NCBI GenBank assembly: GCA_937957805.1
Contig: CALFXW010000224.1
Coordinates: 1-49,351 of the forward strand
Direction of reading: 5' to 3'
DNA length: 49,351 nucleotides
DNA from: an uncultured Sphingopyxis sp.
Lineage (GTDB): Bacteria; Pseudomonadota; Alphaproteobacteria; Sphingomonadales; Sphingomonadaceae
This document shows, piece by piece, positions 29,999-38,309 of this stretch. The notes beneath the pieces are model-generated. The model searched no databases. It worked only from the letters and a program-made list of their open reading frames with translations, and was not told where the DNA came from. The position numbers and the translations under genes are program-made. Within the stretch, counting starts at the first letter, position 1, and each line of letters starts with the position of its first letter.

Positions 29999-31885
29999 TT
30001 ACGGAACGCGCTTGACCGTTTTCTTATATTTGCCAACGCCGTTACCGCCATTGCCGCCGCGCGGGCCATAATTGCGCGGGCGTTCACCATCACGGCCCTG
30101 ATAGGAACCGGCAATTGCCGGGCCACCGCGACGATGCTGATGGCGGCGATTGTCCTGCCCATCGCCATCCGCATGGCGCGGCGCGCGATCACCGCGTGGT
30201 TCATGCCGGGCATCATTACGGGCAAAACCGTCGCGTGATGCAGGGCCACGGTGCTGGTCGCGCGACTGGGGCCCGTCGTCCGAACGATAATCGGGGCGAT
30301 AGGCTTCGCGGGCCGGACGTGCGGGACGGTTATTGCGATCATCGCGAGCCCGATCATCGCGGAAGTGGGGGCGATTGTCGCGGCCTTGCCCAGCGGGCGC
30401 ACCATGGTCACTACGTTCGCGGCGGGGCGCACCATTTTCGGCATGACGGCCAAAGCCGCCGCCTTCGCTGCGCTGTTCCATCGGACGGTCATAGTTGCGA
30501 TCCGGGCCGCGGTCCGGGCCACGGCCATAACCACGTTCCCCATCACCACGCGGTGCTGCACCAAAGGAGGAGGCGCCGTGCGCGCGCGCGCCCCGCATCG
30601 GGCGGTCATCGCGCATCGGGCGACCATCACGCATCGGGCGACCGCCACGACCACGCGCCGCCGAAGCGCGCCGTTCGTCGGCCTGCATTTCTTCGCGCGT
30701 CGGCGGGGCGACTTTGGGCATCGCCTCCACCGCTGCGCGGAAACCTTCGGGCAGGCCCTGCGGCATCAGGCGAACGCGCGTGAGCCGTTCGATATCTTTC
30801 AAATAGCCGCGTTCGTCATTGGCGACAAAGCTGACTGCGATACCCTCTGCGCCGGCGCGCGCGGTGCGGCCGATGCGGTGGACATATTGTTCGGCAACAT
30901 TGGGCAGTTCATAATTGAACACATGGCTGACCCCCGGCACGTCGATGCCGCGCGCGGCAATGTCGGTGGCGATCAACACGCGCATTTCACCATTGCGGAA
31001 CGCCTGCAGCGCGCCGGTACGTTGTGCCTGGCTCTTATTCCCGTGGATTGCGGCGGAACGGATGCCCGCTGCCGCCAGATGGCGCACGACGCGGTCGGCA
31101 CCATGTTTGGTGCGGGTGAAAACCAGCGCCCGTTCGACCGCCGTGTCCTTCAAACGGATGTTGAGCAGCGCCTGCTTTTCGCGCTGATCGACAAAGGTCG
31201 CATATTGTTCGACGCGTTCTGCGGTCGTCGCCTGCGGAGTCACCGAAACGCGCACCGGGTTATTCAGGAAACGCGCGCCCAGTTCGGCAATCGCCTTGGG
31301 CATGGTGGCGGAGAAAAACAGGCTCTGCCGTTCCTTGGGCAACAGCGCATCGATCCGCTTTAGTGGATGGATGAAACCCAGATCCATCATCTGGTCAGCT
31401 TCATCGAGGACAAAAATTTCCACTTCGTCGAGGAAAAAGGCATTTTGGTCGATAAGGTCGAGCAAGCGGCCCGGCGTTGCGACCAAAATATCGACGCCAT
31501 GGGCCAATTTCTTTTTCTGGGTGAAAATCGGAACGCCGCCGAAAATGGTGAACACGCTAAGGCCGGTGAAACGGCCATAATCGCGCGCCTTTTCCCCAAT
31601 CTGCGCCGCCAGTTCGCGGGTTGGCGACAGGATCAGCATACGGCAACCGCGCGTCGGGCGCGCCGCAGGCTTAGTGAGCAGGTGGTGGAGCGAGGGCAGC
31701 AAAAAGGCTGCGGTCTTGCCGGTGCCTGTCTGCGCGATGCCGCACAGATCCTGCCCGGTCATCAGGGGGGGGATGGCATCGCGCTGAATCGGCGTCGGCG
31801 TGTCATAGCCCGAACGGGCGAGCGCGCGCACGATTGCATCGTCGAGGCCAAAATCCGCAAAAGCGGACGTATCGATATAGGTCAT
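29999..31885 (-). CDS. DEAD-box RNA helicase with long charged C-terminal tail
   Basis: The 628-residue protein has an RhlE-like helicase core in its first 375 residues: AFADFGLDDAIVRALARSGYDTPTPIQRDAIP (Q motif), AQTGTGKT, PTRELA, TPGRL, VLDEADQM (DEAD), FSAT, ATDIAARGIDVPGVSHVFNYELP and YVHRIGRTARAG. The last 240 residues are low complexity, dominated by Arg, Gly, Asp and Asn, and end in KTVKRVP. Such tails bind RNA non-specifically in cold-shock helicases. A 60-bp leader with a hairpin lies between its ATG and the inverted-repeat element B. Confidence 0.95.
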   Translation of the reverse strand: MTYIDTSAFADFGLDDAIVRALARSGYDTPTPIQRDAIPPLMTGQDLCGIAQTGTGKTAAFLLPSLHHLLTKPAARPTRGCRMLILSPTRELAAQIGEKARDYGRFTGLSVFTIFGGVPIFTQKKKLAHGVDILVATPGRLLDLIDQNAFFLDEVEIFVLDEADQMMDLGFIHPLKRIDALLPKERQSLFFSATMPKAIAELGARFLNNPVRVSVTPQATTAERVEQYATFVDQREKQALLNIRLKDTAVERALVFTRTKHGADRVVRHLAAAGIRSAAIHGNKSQAQRTGALQAFRNGEMRVLIATDIAARGIDVPGVSHVFNYELPNVAEQYVHRIGRTARAGAEGIAVSFVANDERGYLKDIERLTRVRLMPQGLPEGFRAAVEAMPKVAPPTREEMQADERRASAARGRGGRPMRDGRPMRDDRPMRGARAHGASSFGAAPRGDGERGYGRGPDRGPDRNYDRPMEQRSEGGGFGRHAENGAPRRERSDHGAPAGQGRDNRPHFRDDRARDDRNNRPARPAREAYRPDYRSDDGPQSRDQHRGPASRDGFARNDARHEPRGDRAPRHADGDGQDNRRHQHRRGGPAIAGSYQGRDGERPRNYGPRGGNGGNGVGKYKKTVKRVP

Positions 31886-31913
31886 GAAAATCTTTCAACA
31901 AAAAGGCCGCACG

Positions 31914-31932
31914 CGCGCACCATCGGTGCGCG
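31914..31932 (-). promoter_or_regulatory. Hairpin in the presumed leader of the helicase gene
   Basis: CGCGCAC (31914-31920) and GTGCGCG (31926-31932) form a 7-bp GC stem with a 5-nt loop, 29 bp upstream of the helicase ATG. It could act in the 5' leader or belong to a repeat; no function is shown. Confidence 0.35.
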
Positions 31933-31945
31933 GCGGCATGGGGAT

Positions 31946-32213
31946 AGGGTCAGAACCCACTAATCACGTGCCCGAGGCGTTGAAATGGCACAGTCTGCGT
32001 GTTCGGGGGGGCCGACGCAGCTAGTGGTGCTAGCTGCTAGGCCGCACGGGCGCGCAGACAAAGTCACTTCATCGCCCCTTCGGGGTTCGGGCCATTTTGC
32101 CCGTGGTTGCGTCAGAAAGTTTTGAAATATCATCATATTCCTGCGCCTTCCTTCCTTACCACAAACAAAATTGCCACGAACCTCGCGGCGCGCGATTAGT
32201 GGGTCCTGACCCT
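31946..32213 (-). mobile_element. Structured inverted-repeat element, copy B (MITE-like)
   Basis: This 268-bp non-coding segment is bounded by 20-bp inverted repeats (31946-31965 and 32194-32213) with one mismatch. Read on the minus strand it is homologous to copy A at 16916-17182: 32074-32185 matches 16943-17054 at 92 of 112 positions without gaps. The internal stem GCAGCTAG/CTAGCTGC (32017-32024 and 32030-32037) corresponds to the CAGTTAG/CTAACTG stem of copy A. It lies between the divergent helicase and flavoprotein genes and carries no ORF. Confidence 0.8.
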
Positions 32214-32508
32214 CGACGGCGGAGGGATCTGTCCCCCCTGAAACCGCCCCTGCGTGATAAGGGAAGCCTCTGGCTCAAAAAACGCATGGCTTGGGGGCGG
32301 TGGCCATCTGCCACTTCACGCTACCCACCAATGGCGATGCATATTGCGCCGCCCGATGCGTTGGCGCGCCCCTAGCCTGTTGCAGTGCACAATTGCAAGG
32401 ATATTTTTCAGAACGGCATTCCACCCAACTTCCTACCGCCCCGTTAACCATTTCTTATCACCCATCCTTCATTCGCATTCCCAAGCAATTCGCGAAAGGG
32501 AGCGATAT
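32214..32508. other. Intergenic stretch upstream of the glycan operon
   Basis: Between element B and the flavoprotein start I see no convincing gene, hairpin or consensus promoter. The frame of the flavoprotein is open back to 32254, but that part has no family resemblance. The region presumably holds the promoter of the operon at 32509-36270. Confidence 0.5.
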
Positions 32509-34023
32509 ATGACCAAAAAAGCCACCAGCGTGGACATCGCCATCATCGGTGCTGGGCCGGCCGGGCTGACCGCCGCTTATTTATTGGGCAAGGCTGGTTA
32601 CAGCGTCACCGTCATCGAACGCGATGAAAAATATGTCGGCGGCATCAGCCGCACCGTCGAACATGACGGTTTCCGGTTCGATATTGGCGGGCACCGATTT
32701 TTTTCCAAATCCAAGGAAGTGGTGGATTTGTGGAACGAAATCCTGCCCGATGACTTCATCCAGCGCCCGCGCATGAGCCGCATTTATTATGAAGGGAAAT
32801 TTTATTCCTATCCCCTGCGCGCGTTCGAAGCATTGTGGAACCTTGGCATCTGGCGGTCTAGCCTGTGCATGGCGAGCTACCTAAAATCGAAATTGCTGCC
32901 CAATAGAAATGTCAAAAGTTTTGAGGATTGGACGACCAACCAGTTCGGCTGGAAGCTTTATTCGATATTTTTCAAGACCTATACCGAAAAGGTCTGGGGC
33001 ATGCCGTGCAACGAAATGTCCGCCGATTGGGCCGCCCAACGCATCAAGGGGCTGAGCCTCGGCGCAGCGGTAATCGACGGGCTGAAACGTTCGCTCGGCC
33101 TCAACAAACGGCCCAACGACGGTATGGAAACCAAGACCCTGCTCGAAACTTTCCGCTACCCCCGGCTTGGCCCGGGCATGATGTGGGACGCCGCGCGCGA
33201 CCATGTTATCGGCCATGGCAATCATGTGCTGATGGGGCATAGTTTCAAACAATTGACGCAGGATCAGAAATCGGGCCGTTGGAAATTGACCGCATCCGCC
33301 GCCAAGGGGGATGTGACGATTGATGCAGCGCATGTCATCTGTTCCGCGCCGATGCGCGAACTTGCCGCGCGTATCCACCCGCTGCCCGCCAGCCTGCCCA
33401 ATGCCAGCCAGTTGAAATATCGCGATTTCCTGACCGTTGCTTTGATGGTCAAATCCCCCGATCTGTTCCCTGATAATTGGATTTATATCCATGACAGCAA
33501 GGTAAAGGTTGGCCGGGTGCAAAATTTCCGCAGCTGGTCGCCCGAAATGGTGCCCGATGCCGATATTGCCTGTGTCGGCCTTGAATATTTCTGTTTCGAA
33601 GGCGATGGCCTGTGGTCGTCGAGCGATGCCGACCTTGTCGAACTCGCCAAATCCGAAATGGCGATATTGGGGCTGTGCAACCCCGATGATGTCGTCGGCG
33701 GCGCGGTCGTCCGGCAGGAAAAAGCCTATCCGGTTTATGATGACACCTATGCCGCCAATGTGGAGGCGATGCGCAGTGACCTGGAGGCACGTTACCCCAC
33801 GCTGCACATGGTCGGGCGCAACGGCATGCACCGTTATAACAACCAAGACCATGCGATGATGACCGCAATGCTGAGCGTGCGCAACATCATCGCTGGCGAA
33901 CGGCTCTATGATATTTGGCAGGTCAATGAAGATGCTGAATATCATGAAGCGGGCAGCGAGGGTGAACAGGCGGCATTGTCGTCGGTGCGCGACGTTCCCA
34001 GCCGCATCGCCAAGGCCGCATGA
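32509..34023 (+). CDS. FAD-dependent oxidoreductase, UDP-galactopyranose mutase-like
   Basis: The 504-residue flavoprotein starts with the dinucleotide fold IAIIGAGPAGLTAAYLLGKAGYSVTVIERDEKYVGGISRT, then FRFDIGGHRFFSKSKEV, as in UDP-galactopyranose mutase and related amine-oxidase-fold enzymes. RYNNQDHAMMTAMLSVRNII near the C-terminus is the second flavin contact. The frame is open from 32254, but ATG 32509 has AAAGGGAG upstream and gives the correct fold start. Its stop overlaps the GtrA start (ATGATGG), and a GT-C-like gene follows. A role in making or modifying a sugar for envelope glycans is likely; the substrate is not known. Confidence 0.88.
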   Translation: MTKKATSVDIAIIGAGPAGLTAAYLLGKAGYSVTVIERDEKYVGGISRTVEHDGFRFDIGGHRFFSKSKEVVDLWNEILPDDFIQRPRMSRIYYEGKFYSYPLRAFEALWNLGIWRSSLCMASYLKSKLLPNRNVKSFEDWTTNQFGWKLYSIFFKTYTEKVWGMPCNEMSADWAAQRIKGLSLGAAVIDGLKRSLGLNKRPNDGMETKTLLETFRYPRLGPGMMWDAARDHVIGHGNHVLMGHSFKQLTQDQKSGRWKLTASAAKGDVTIDAAHVICSAPMRELAARIHPLPASLPNASQLKYRDFLTVALMVKSPDLFPDNWIYIHDSKVKVGRVQNFRSWSPEMVPDADIACVGLEYFCFEGDGLWSSSDADLVELAKSEMAILGLCNPDDVVGGAVVRQEKAYPVYDDTYAANVEAMRSDLEARYPTLHMVGRNGMHRYNNQDHAMMTAMLSVRNIIAGERLYDIWQVNEDAEYHEAGSEGEQAALSSVRDVPSRIAKAA

Positions 34024-34457
34024 TGGGCAATGTGCCGATGCCCCAGCGTCTGCGCGACCTTGTCGGCATGTGCGATGCGCGTCTGGTCAAATATGGTTTG
34101 GCGAGCGTCGTCGCACTGGGCAGCGATGCTGGGCTGTTTTTGCTGTTGCTTGGCACCGGCATGGGCGCAGTGATGGCATCGGCCAGCGGATATTGCGCCG
34201 GGATTTTGGTACATTGGCTGGTTTCAAGCCGCCTCGTCTTTGCAGAAGGGGCCGCCGCGCGCGGGAGCGATGAACGCACCCGGCAAAAGGCGCTGTTCGT
34301 GGGCTCGGCGCTGGTCGGTCTTGCCATCACCACCGTGATTGTTGGCGTCGGCACTTTGGTGCATGGGGATGCGCGCATCGCCAAATTGCTCGCCATCCTT
34401 GTCAGTTTTCAGGCGACCTATTTATTGCGCCGCCACATCGTTTTTCGCGCAGCCTGA
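34020..34457 (+). CDS. GtrA-family membrane protein
   Basis: The 145-residue protein has four predicted membrane helices (KYGLASVVALGSDAGLFLLLL, AVMASASGYCAGILVHWLVSSRLVF, ALFVGSALVGLAITTVIVGVGTLV, LLAILVSFQATYLLRRHIVF). This is the GtrA layout, including the conserved N-terminal FxxVG-like segment and basic C-terminal end. GtrA proteins are thought to flip undecaprenyl-phosphate-linked sugars across the inner membrane. It overlaps the flavoprotein stop and precedes the GT-C-like gene by 4 bp, so the three form an operon. Confidence 0.88.
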   Translation: MMGNVPMPQRLRDLVGMCDARLVKYGLASVVALGSDAGLFLLLLGTGMGAVMASASGYCAGILVHWLVSSRLVFAEGAAARGSDERTRQKALFVGSALVGLAITTVIVGVGTLVHGDARIAKLLAILVSFQATYLLRRHIVFRAA

Positions 34458-34461
34458 GGCC

Positions 34462-36270
34462 ATGCTGCGCCAAATTCGCCCGTGGCAGAGCGCGACCTTC
34501 GTCTGGTTGCTGACGCTCACCCTGTTGCTGATCTGGCGCTGGCATGATGTGCTGACGCTCTCCTCGCTCGACCCGGATGATGCGCTGCGTATGGTGCAGG
34601 TGCGTGACCTGCTCCATGGTCAGGCGTGGTGGGACATCAGCCAGCACCGCATCAACCCCATGGGCGGCGGCGGGTTGATGCACTGGTCGCGAATCGTCGA
34701 TGCGCCACTGGCGTTCGGCGTCTGGGCCTTGACCCCGATTTTGGGCGAGAATGGCGCGCAGATAGCCGTCTTTGGCCTATGGCCGATGTGCATCCTCCTC
34801 CCCCTCCTCCTCCTCATGGCGCGGGTGGGGATTTTGCTCGATGACCGGCGGATCGCGCACCTAGCCGCGCCGCTCATCTGCACCAATTTTATGGTGCTTT
34901 ATCAGTTTGTGCCGATCCGCGTCGATCACCATGGTTGGCAGATCATGCTGCAAGCCGCGATGCTGTGCGCCATCCTCAGCCCGCGCGCCGCACACGCACG
35001 CTGGGCCGGGGCGGCAGGTGCCATATTGCTCGCCATTTCGCTCGAAGGATTGCCGGTCATCACGCTGTTCGCGGGGATATTGGCGATCGGCTGGCTGTGG
35101 CAGGGCGATGCCCTCAGCCGTCAGCGCCTCTTTGGCTATTTGGCCGCGCTCGCCATTTCGGCACCGATTTTGCAATTTGTCACACGCGGTCCGGCGGGGC
35201 TATTTTCGCGCTGGTGCGATGCGCTGTCGCTGGCATGGATGGTGCCGCTCATCGCCGCCGCATTGCTCGTCCCCGCAATCCATTTTGCGACGCGCCGCTG
35301 GGGCGATGGGCGCATCCAGCGTGGGGCGATTTTGGCACTGGCGGGCGGTGTGGCGCTGGGCGCAATGCTATATGTCGCGCCTGCATGTCGTGCCGGGCCA
35401 TTTGGGCAGCTCGACCCCCTCGTCCATGATTATTGGTATGCCCATGTCCGCGAAGGGTTACCGGTGTGGAACATCATCGACAGCGTCCTGGCCTATTCAA
35501 TGGTGCCGACTTTGCTTGGCATATTGGGCAGTGTGCTGGCATGGCGCGCGACTAGTGGCGACATACGCACCCGCTGGCTGGTGGTGCTGGCCGCCGTGGT
35601 GGGGAGCGGGGCTGTATCCATCCTCGTCCTGCGGACGCAAAGCGCGGCGCATGTCATGGCGCTGCCCGGCACGGCATGGCTCCTCATCCATGGCTGGCAG
35701 CGCGCACGCGCCATCGAACAGACATTGCCGCGCATCGCCGTCTCCATCGCCTGTCTGGCGCTGTTTCCGCCAACTGCCTCCACCCCTGTGGGCGCATTGG
35801 TCGATGCCCTGTCCTCGACACGAACGCTTGCCGGTGACCCAATTGCAAAGGCGTGCATCACCCCGGCCAGCGTCGCCGCGCTGAACAGGCTGCCAACACA
35901 ATTGCTCTTCACTCCGCTCGACATAGCGCCGGGCATATTGGAACGCACGCCCCATGCGGTGGTCGCCACCGGCCACCATCGCAATAATCATGTGATGGCT
36001 GCTGTTATTCGCGCCTTTATCAGCCCGGCCGAGCGCGCCCAGCCGCTGGTGCGGACGAGCGGCGCGACAATGGTTGTCATCTGCCCCAGCGCGCAGGAAG
36101 TGCGCAATTTCATCGATGCGCCGGGCGACAATCTGATCGACGATCTGGTGGCGGGCCATACGCCTGCTTGGCTCGAATCATTGCCCTTGCCAGCAGGCTC
36201 CCCGCTGCGCGCATGGCGGGTAAAGCGGGAAATTACCGCGCCGCCACGAAACGCAGCGCCGCACCATTGA
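34462..36270 (+). CDS. Polytopic membrane protein, GT-C glycosyltransferase-like
   Basis: The 602-residue protein has about ten membrane helices. The first loop carries SSLDPDDALRMVQVRDLLHGQAWWD and then HRINPMGGGGLMHWSRIVDAPLA. A DxD-like acidic pair (DPDD) after the first helix is typical of GT-C enzymes, which use polyprenyl-phosphate sugars. A periplasmic C-terminal part follows (about 470-602). The frame is open from 34339, but ATG 34462 is the first start after the GtrA gene. With the GtrA flippase before it, transfer of a lipid-linked sugar outside the membrane is the simplest reading. The end overlaps msrB by 38 bp, convergently. Confidence 0.78.
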   Translation: MLRQIRPWQSATFVWLLTLTLLLIWRWHDVLTLSSLDPDDALRMVQVRDLLHGQAWWDISQHRINPMGGGGLMHWSRIVDAPLAFGVWALTPILGENGAQIAVFGLWPMCILLPLLLLMARVGILLDDRRIAHLAAPLICTNFMVLYQFVPIRVDHHGWQIMLQAAMLCAILSPRAAHARWAGAAGAILLAISLEGLPVITLFAGILAIGWLWQGDALSRQRLFGYLAALAISAPILQFVTRGPAGLFSRWCDALSLAWMVPLIAAALLVPAIHFATRRWGDGRIQRGAILALAGGVALGAMLYVAPACRAGPFGQLDPLVHDYWYAHVREGLPVWNIIDSVLAYSMVPTLLGILGSVLAWRATSGDIRTRWLVVLAAVVGSGAVSILVLRTQSAAHVMALPGTAWLLIHGWQRARAIEQTLPRIAVSIACLALFPPTASTPVGALVDALSSTRTLAGDPIAKACITPASVAALNRLPTQLLFTPLDIAPGILERTPHAVVATGHHRNNHVMAAVIRAFISPAERAQPLVRTSGATMVVICPSAQEVRNFIDAPGDNLIDDLVAGHTPAWLESLPLPAGSPLRAWRVKREITAPPRNAAPHH

Positions 36271-36724
36271 TGCAATAACGCAGGCCGGTTGGTTGCGGCC
36301 CGTCGTCAAACACATGCCCCAAATGCCCGCCGCAGCGGCTGCAATGTACCTCTGTCCGCGCAAAGCCCAGCGCATTGTCACCCGACGTGCCGATGGCACG
36401 CGGCAATGGCCGCCAGAAACTGGGCCAGCCGGTGCCGCTGTCATATTTGGTGGCAGATGCAAAGGCCGCCTGCCCACAACCCGCGCAGGCGAAATTGCCG
36501 CCGCGATGTTCATTGAGCAGCGCGCTGGTGCCCGGCCGTTCCGTCCCTTCCTGCCGCAGGACATAATATTGCATCGGTGATAAACGCGCGCGCCACTGCG
36601 CATCGGTCAGGCGAAATGGGAAGGCGTTGCGGTTTACCGATGCGCTGCACGCACTACCGCCCAATATCATTGCCCCACCGGCAATCAGCGATCCGGTCAA
36701 CATCTGGCGTCTGTTCATGGTCAT
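36233..36724 (-). CDS. msrB: Peptide-methionine (R)-S-oxide reductase, exported by Tat
   Basis: The 163-residue protein reduces the R-form of methionine sulfoxide in proteins. The core has GTSALLNEHRGGNFACAGCGQAAFASATKYDSGTGWPSFWRPL, the zinc pairs CAGC and CSRC, HLGHVFDDGPQPTGLRYCINGAALRF, and the catalytic Cys in RYCIN. The N-terminus MTMNRRQMLTGSLIAGGAMIL is a twin-arginine signal, which suggests a periplasmic, folded, zinc-bound enzyme. In-frame ATGs exist up to 36751; 36724 or 36718 place the Arg pair correctly. Confidence 0.94.
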   Translation of the reverse strand: MTMNRRQMLTGSLIAGGAMILGGSACSASVNRNAFPFRLTDAQWRARLSPMQYYVLRQEGTERPGTSALLNEHRGGNFACAGCGQAAFASATKYDSGTGWPSFWRPLPRAIGTSGDNALGFARTEVHCSRCGGHLGHVFDDGPQPTGLRYCINGAALRFVAAR

Positions 36725-36920
36725 ATCCACATCCATCGGAGAAAGCTCCATCCGCCAAGATTACGCGCGGATATTAACTGATGGATGCGCCGCTATGCAA
36801 TGGCTTACCCTGCAAGCTGCGGCGAGGGGTGCTGGCCCGCAATATTATGTGGTAATATGACTTGACCAAACCGCTGTTCGTTTTATGTTCTCATCCGACA
36901 AACATCGCGAGGAGGATGTT

Positions 36921-37319
36921 ATGCGTGAAGGTGGCTGTCATTGCGGCGCGGTGCGATATCAGATTGCGGGGGAACCGGCACATCATGCCTTGTGTCACTG
37001 CGGGGATTGCCGTCGGGCGTCGGGCGCGCCGGTAGTTGCTTGGATTGCCTTTGCCGATAAGGGATTTTCGATGCAGGGTGAAACCGTCACTTATGCCAGC
37101 AGCGAACATGGTCGCCGGGAATTTTGCCCGCAATGCGGGACTGGCTTGTTTTACCGCAATGCAGCGGTGCTGCCGGGCCTTATCGATATCCAAACGGCGA
37201 CACTCGACAATCCATCGGCGGATGCGCCGGGCGCACATATTCAGACGGCGGAGCGGCTGGACTGGATGGATGGGATCGAAACATTGCCCAAATTCGAACG
37301 ATACCCCTCTATGGGTTAG
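36921..37319 (+). CDS. GFA family (Gfa/CENP-V) protein
   Basis: The 132-residue zinc protein has the full Cys set of the glutathione-dependent formaldehyde-activating family: GGCHCGAVRYQI, ALCHCGDCRRASGAP and EFCPQCGTGLFYRN, ending with GIETLPKFERYP. The family binds zinc and possibly glutathione adducts; actual formaldehyde activity is doubtful for many members. GAGGAGG precedes ATG 36921, which is preferred over the upstream in-frame start at 36885. Its stop lies in the palindrome TTAGGG/CCCTAA (37316-37335) shared with the next, convergent gene. Confidence 0.92.
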   Translation: MREGGCHCGAVRYQIAGEPAHHALCHCGDCRRASGAPVVAWIAFADKGFSMQGETVTYASSEHGRREFCPQCGTGLFYRNAAVLPGLIDIQTATLDNPSADAPGAHIQTAERLDWMDGIETLPKFERYPSMG

Positions 37320-37335
37320 GGGGTTTACGCCCTAA
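37316..37335. terminator. Inverted repeat shared by two convergent stop codons
   Basis: TTAGGG (37316-37321) and CCCTAA (37330-37335) flank 8 bp. They contain the stop of the GFA gene (37317-37319) and, on the other strand, of the next gene (37332-37334). This is the same arrangement as at 25249-25264. Confidence 0.4.
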
Positions 37336-38309
37336 GGCTCCGGAAATCCGGTGGGCGCAGCAATAGCCTCTATTATGGCGGGGGCATCCGCGCCGGTACC
37401 GAGCAGGAGGATGCGGACACAGGCATAGGGGCGGCCGGCCACATTGTCGGCGTCACGGCTGTCGATCGGCCATATTGCCGCGGCGTTTTGCGCGGCGGAA
37501 AAGCAAGCCAGCCCCTCTGCCGTGCCGGTGCGCGTACGCGCGGCATGCCATGCCGTATCGGCCCAGAGCGGCGGTTTCCAGCCGAAAATCTGCGTGGCCA
37601 TTGTCGCCCCATCTGCGTTTCGCACATTGTCAAAGGGGGAAGAAGCATCATCGAGCATCAGATGGAGCGATTGGCCGACCCCCGCATCATCGCGCCGCCC
37701 ATCCGCCCCGCCGCCCAGCATTTGCGTCAGTCTCGCGCGGTCGCCGCTGCGTAACAGCCCAAGAAAACGCGCTGCCGCTGCGGCCATCTGCCGCGCAACA
37801 TCGCCATCGGCAAGCGGTGCCAAATCCCCGGCGTCGGCGCCTGCCATCGCCCGCGTCAGCCGGGTCAGCGGCGCATCGCCGCCATCCGCCACTGCCGCGA
37901 TATGGAGCACGCGGCCTTTGAATACGTCGCAATAACCAACGCTTGCGCCCACATTGGGACGGATCGCCGCGCAATCGGCCAACCAGCCGATGATCCGCGT
38001 GCGCTGGGGCGGCAGATCCGCGACATCGCCGACCAGCCCCAAAATCCGCCCGGTTGAGCTGGGGTCATTTTCGCGACTTTCGGGCATATAGCGCGCCGCG
38101 CCATCGGCGGCCAAAATATGGCCGATCCGCACCCCGTCGATGGCGATGCAATCGCCCAGCGGCAGGGTCATGGCGGCGGCAAAATCACGCACGGGCGCAT
38201 GGGCGGCATCGCACGCAGGGGGCGCATCACCCCCCGTCCCTTGCGCCAGCGCGCCGATCGCCACCAGCGACAGCACTGCAGCCAAATATTTCGCCGCGAT
38301 TCGCGTCAT
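37332..38309 (-). CDS. Secreted or periplasmic protein of unknown function
   Basis: The 325-residue protein has a signal peptide (MTRIAAKYLAAVLSLVAIGALAQG). No known domain is recognised. Notable segments are FAAAMTLPLGDCIAIDGVRIGHIL, RILGLVGDVADLPPQRTRIIGWLADCAAI, GYCDVFKGRVLHIAAVADGG and GQSLHLMLDDASSPFDNVRNADG. Several cysteines could form disulfides. The frame is open to 38630, but ATG 38309 gives the signal peptide and overlaps the ygfZ stop (ATGA), so it is the second gene of that operon. Confidence 0.8.
   Translation of the reverse strand: MTRIAAKYLAAVLSLVAIGALAQGTGGDAPPACDAAHAPVRDFAAAMTLPLGDCIAIDGVRIGHILAADGAARYMPESRENDPSSTGRILGLVGDVADLPPQRTRIIGWLADCAAIRPNVGASVGYCDVFKGRVLHIAAVADGGDAPLTRLTRAMAGADAGDLAPLADGDVARQMAAAAARFLGLLRSGDRARLTQMLGGGADGRRDDAGVGQSLHLMLDDASSPFDNVRNADGATMATQIFGWKPPLWADTAWHAARTRTGTAEGLACFSAAQNAAAIWPIDSRDADNVAGRPYACVRILLLGTGADAPAIIEAIAAPTGFPEP

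Noticed and set aside
29623..30654. Long open frame antisense to the helicase tail and the end of purH
   Set aside because: It is a product of the Arg/Gly-rich repetitive codons of the helicase tail; the product is a Val/Ala/Met-rich string with no domain.
30251..31363. 370-residue open frame antisense to the helicase
   Set aside because: It is a shadow of the helicase core read on the other strand; no ribosome site and no family resemblance.
32097..32508. Open frames in the gap before the glycan operon (including 32097-32375)
   Set aside because: Low-quality composition, no ribosome sites, partly inside element B; the true start of the flavoprotein is at 32509.
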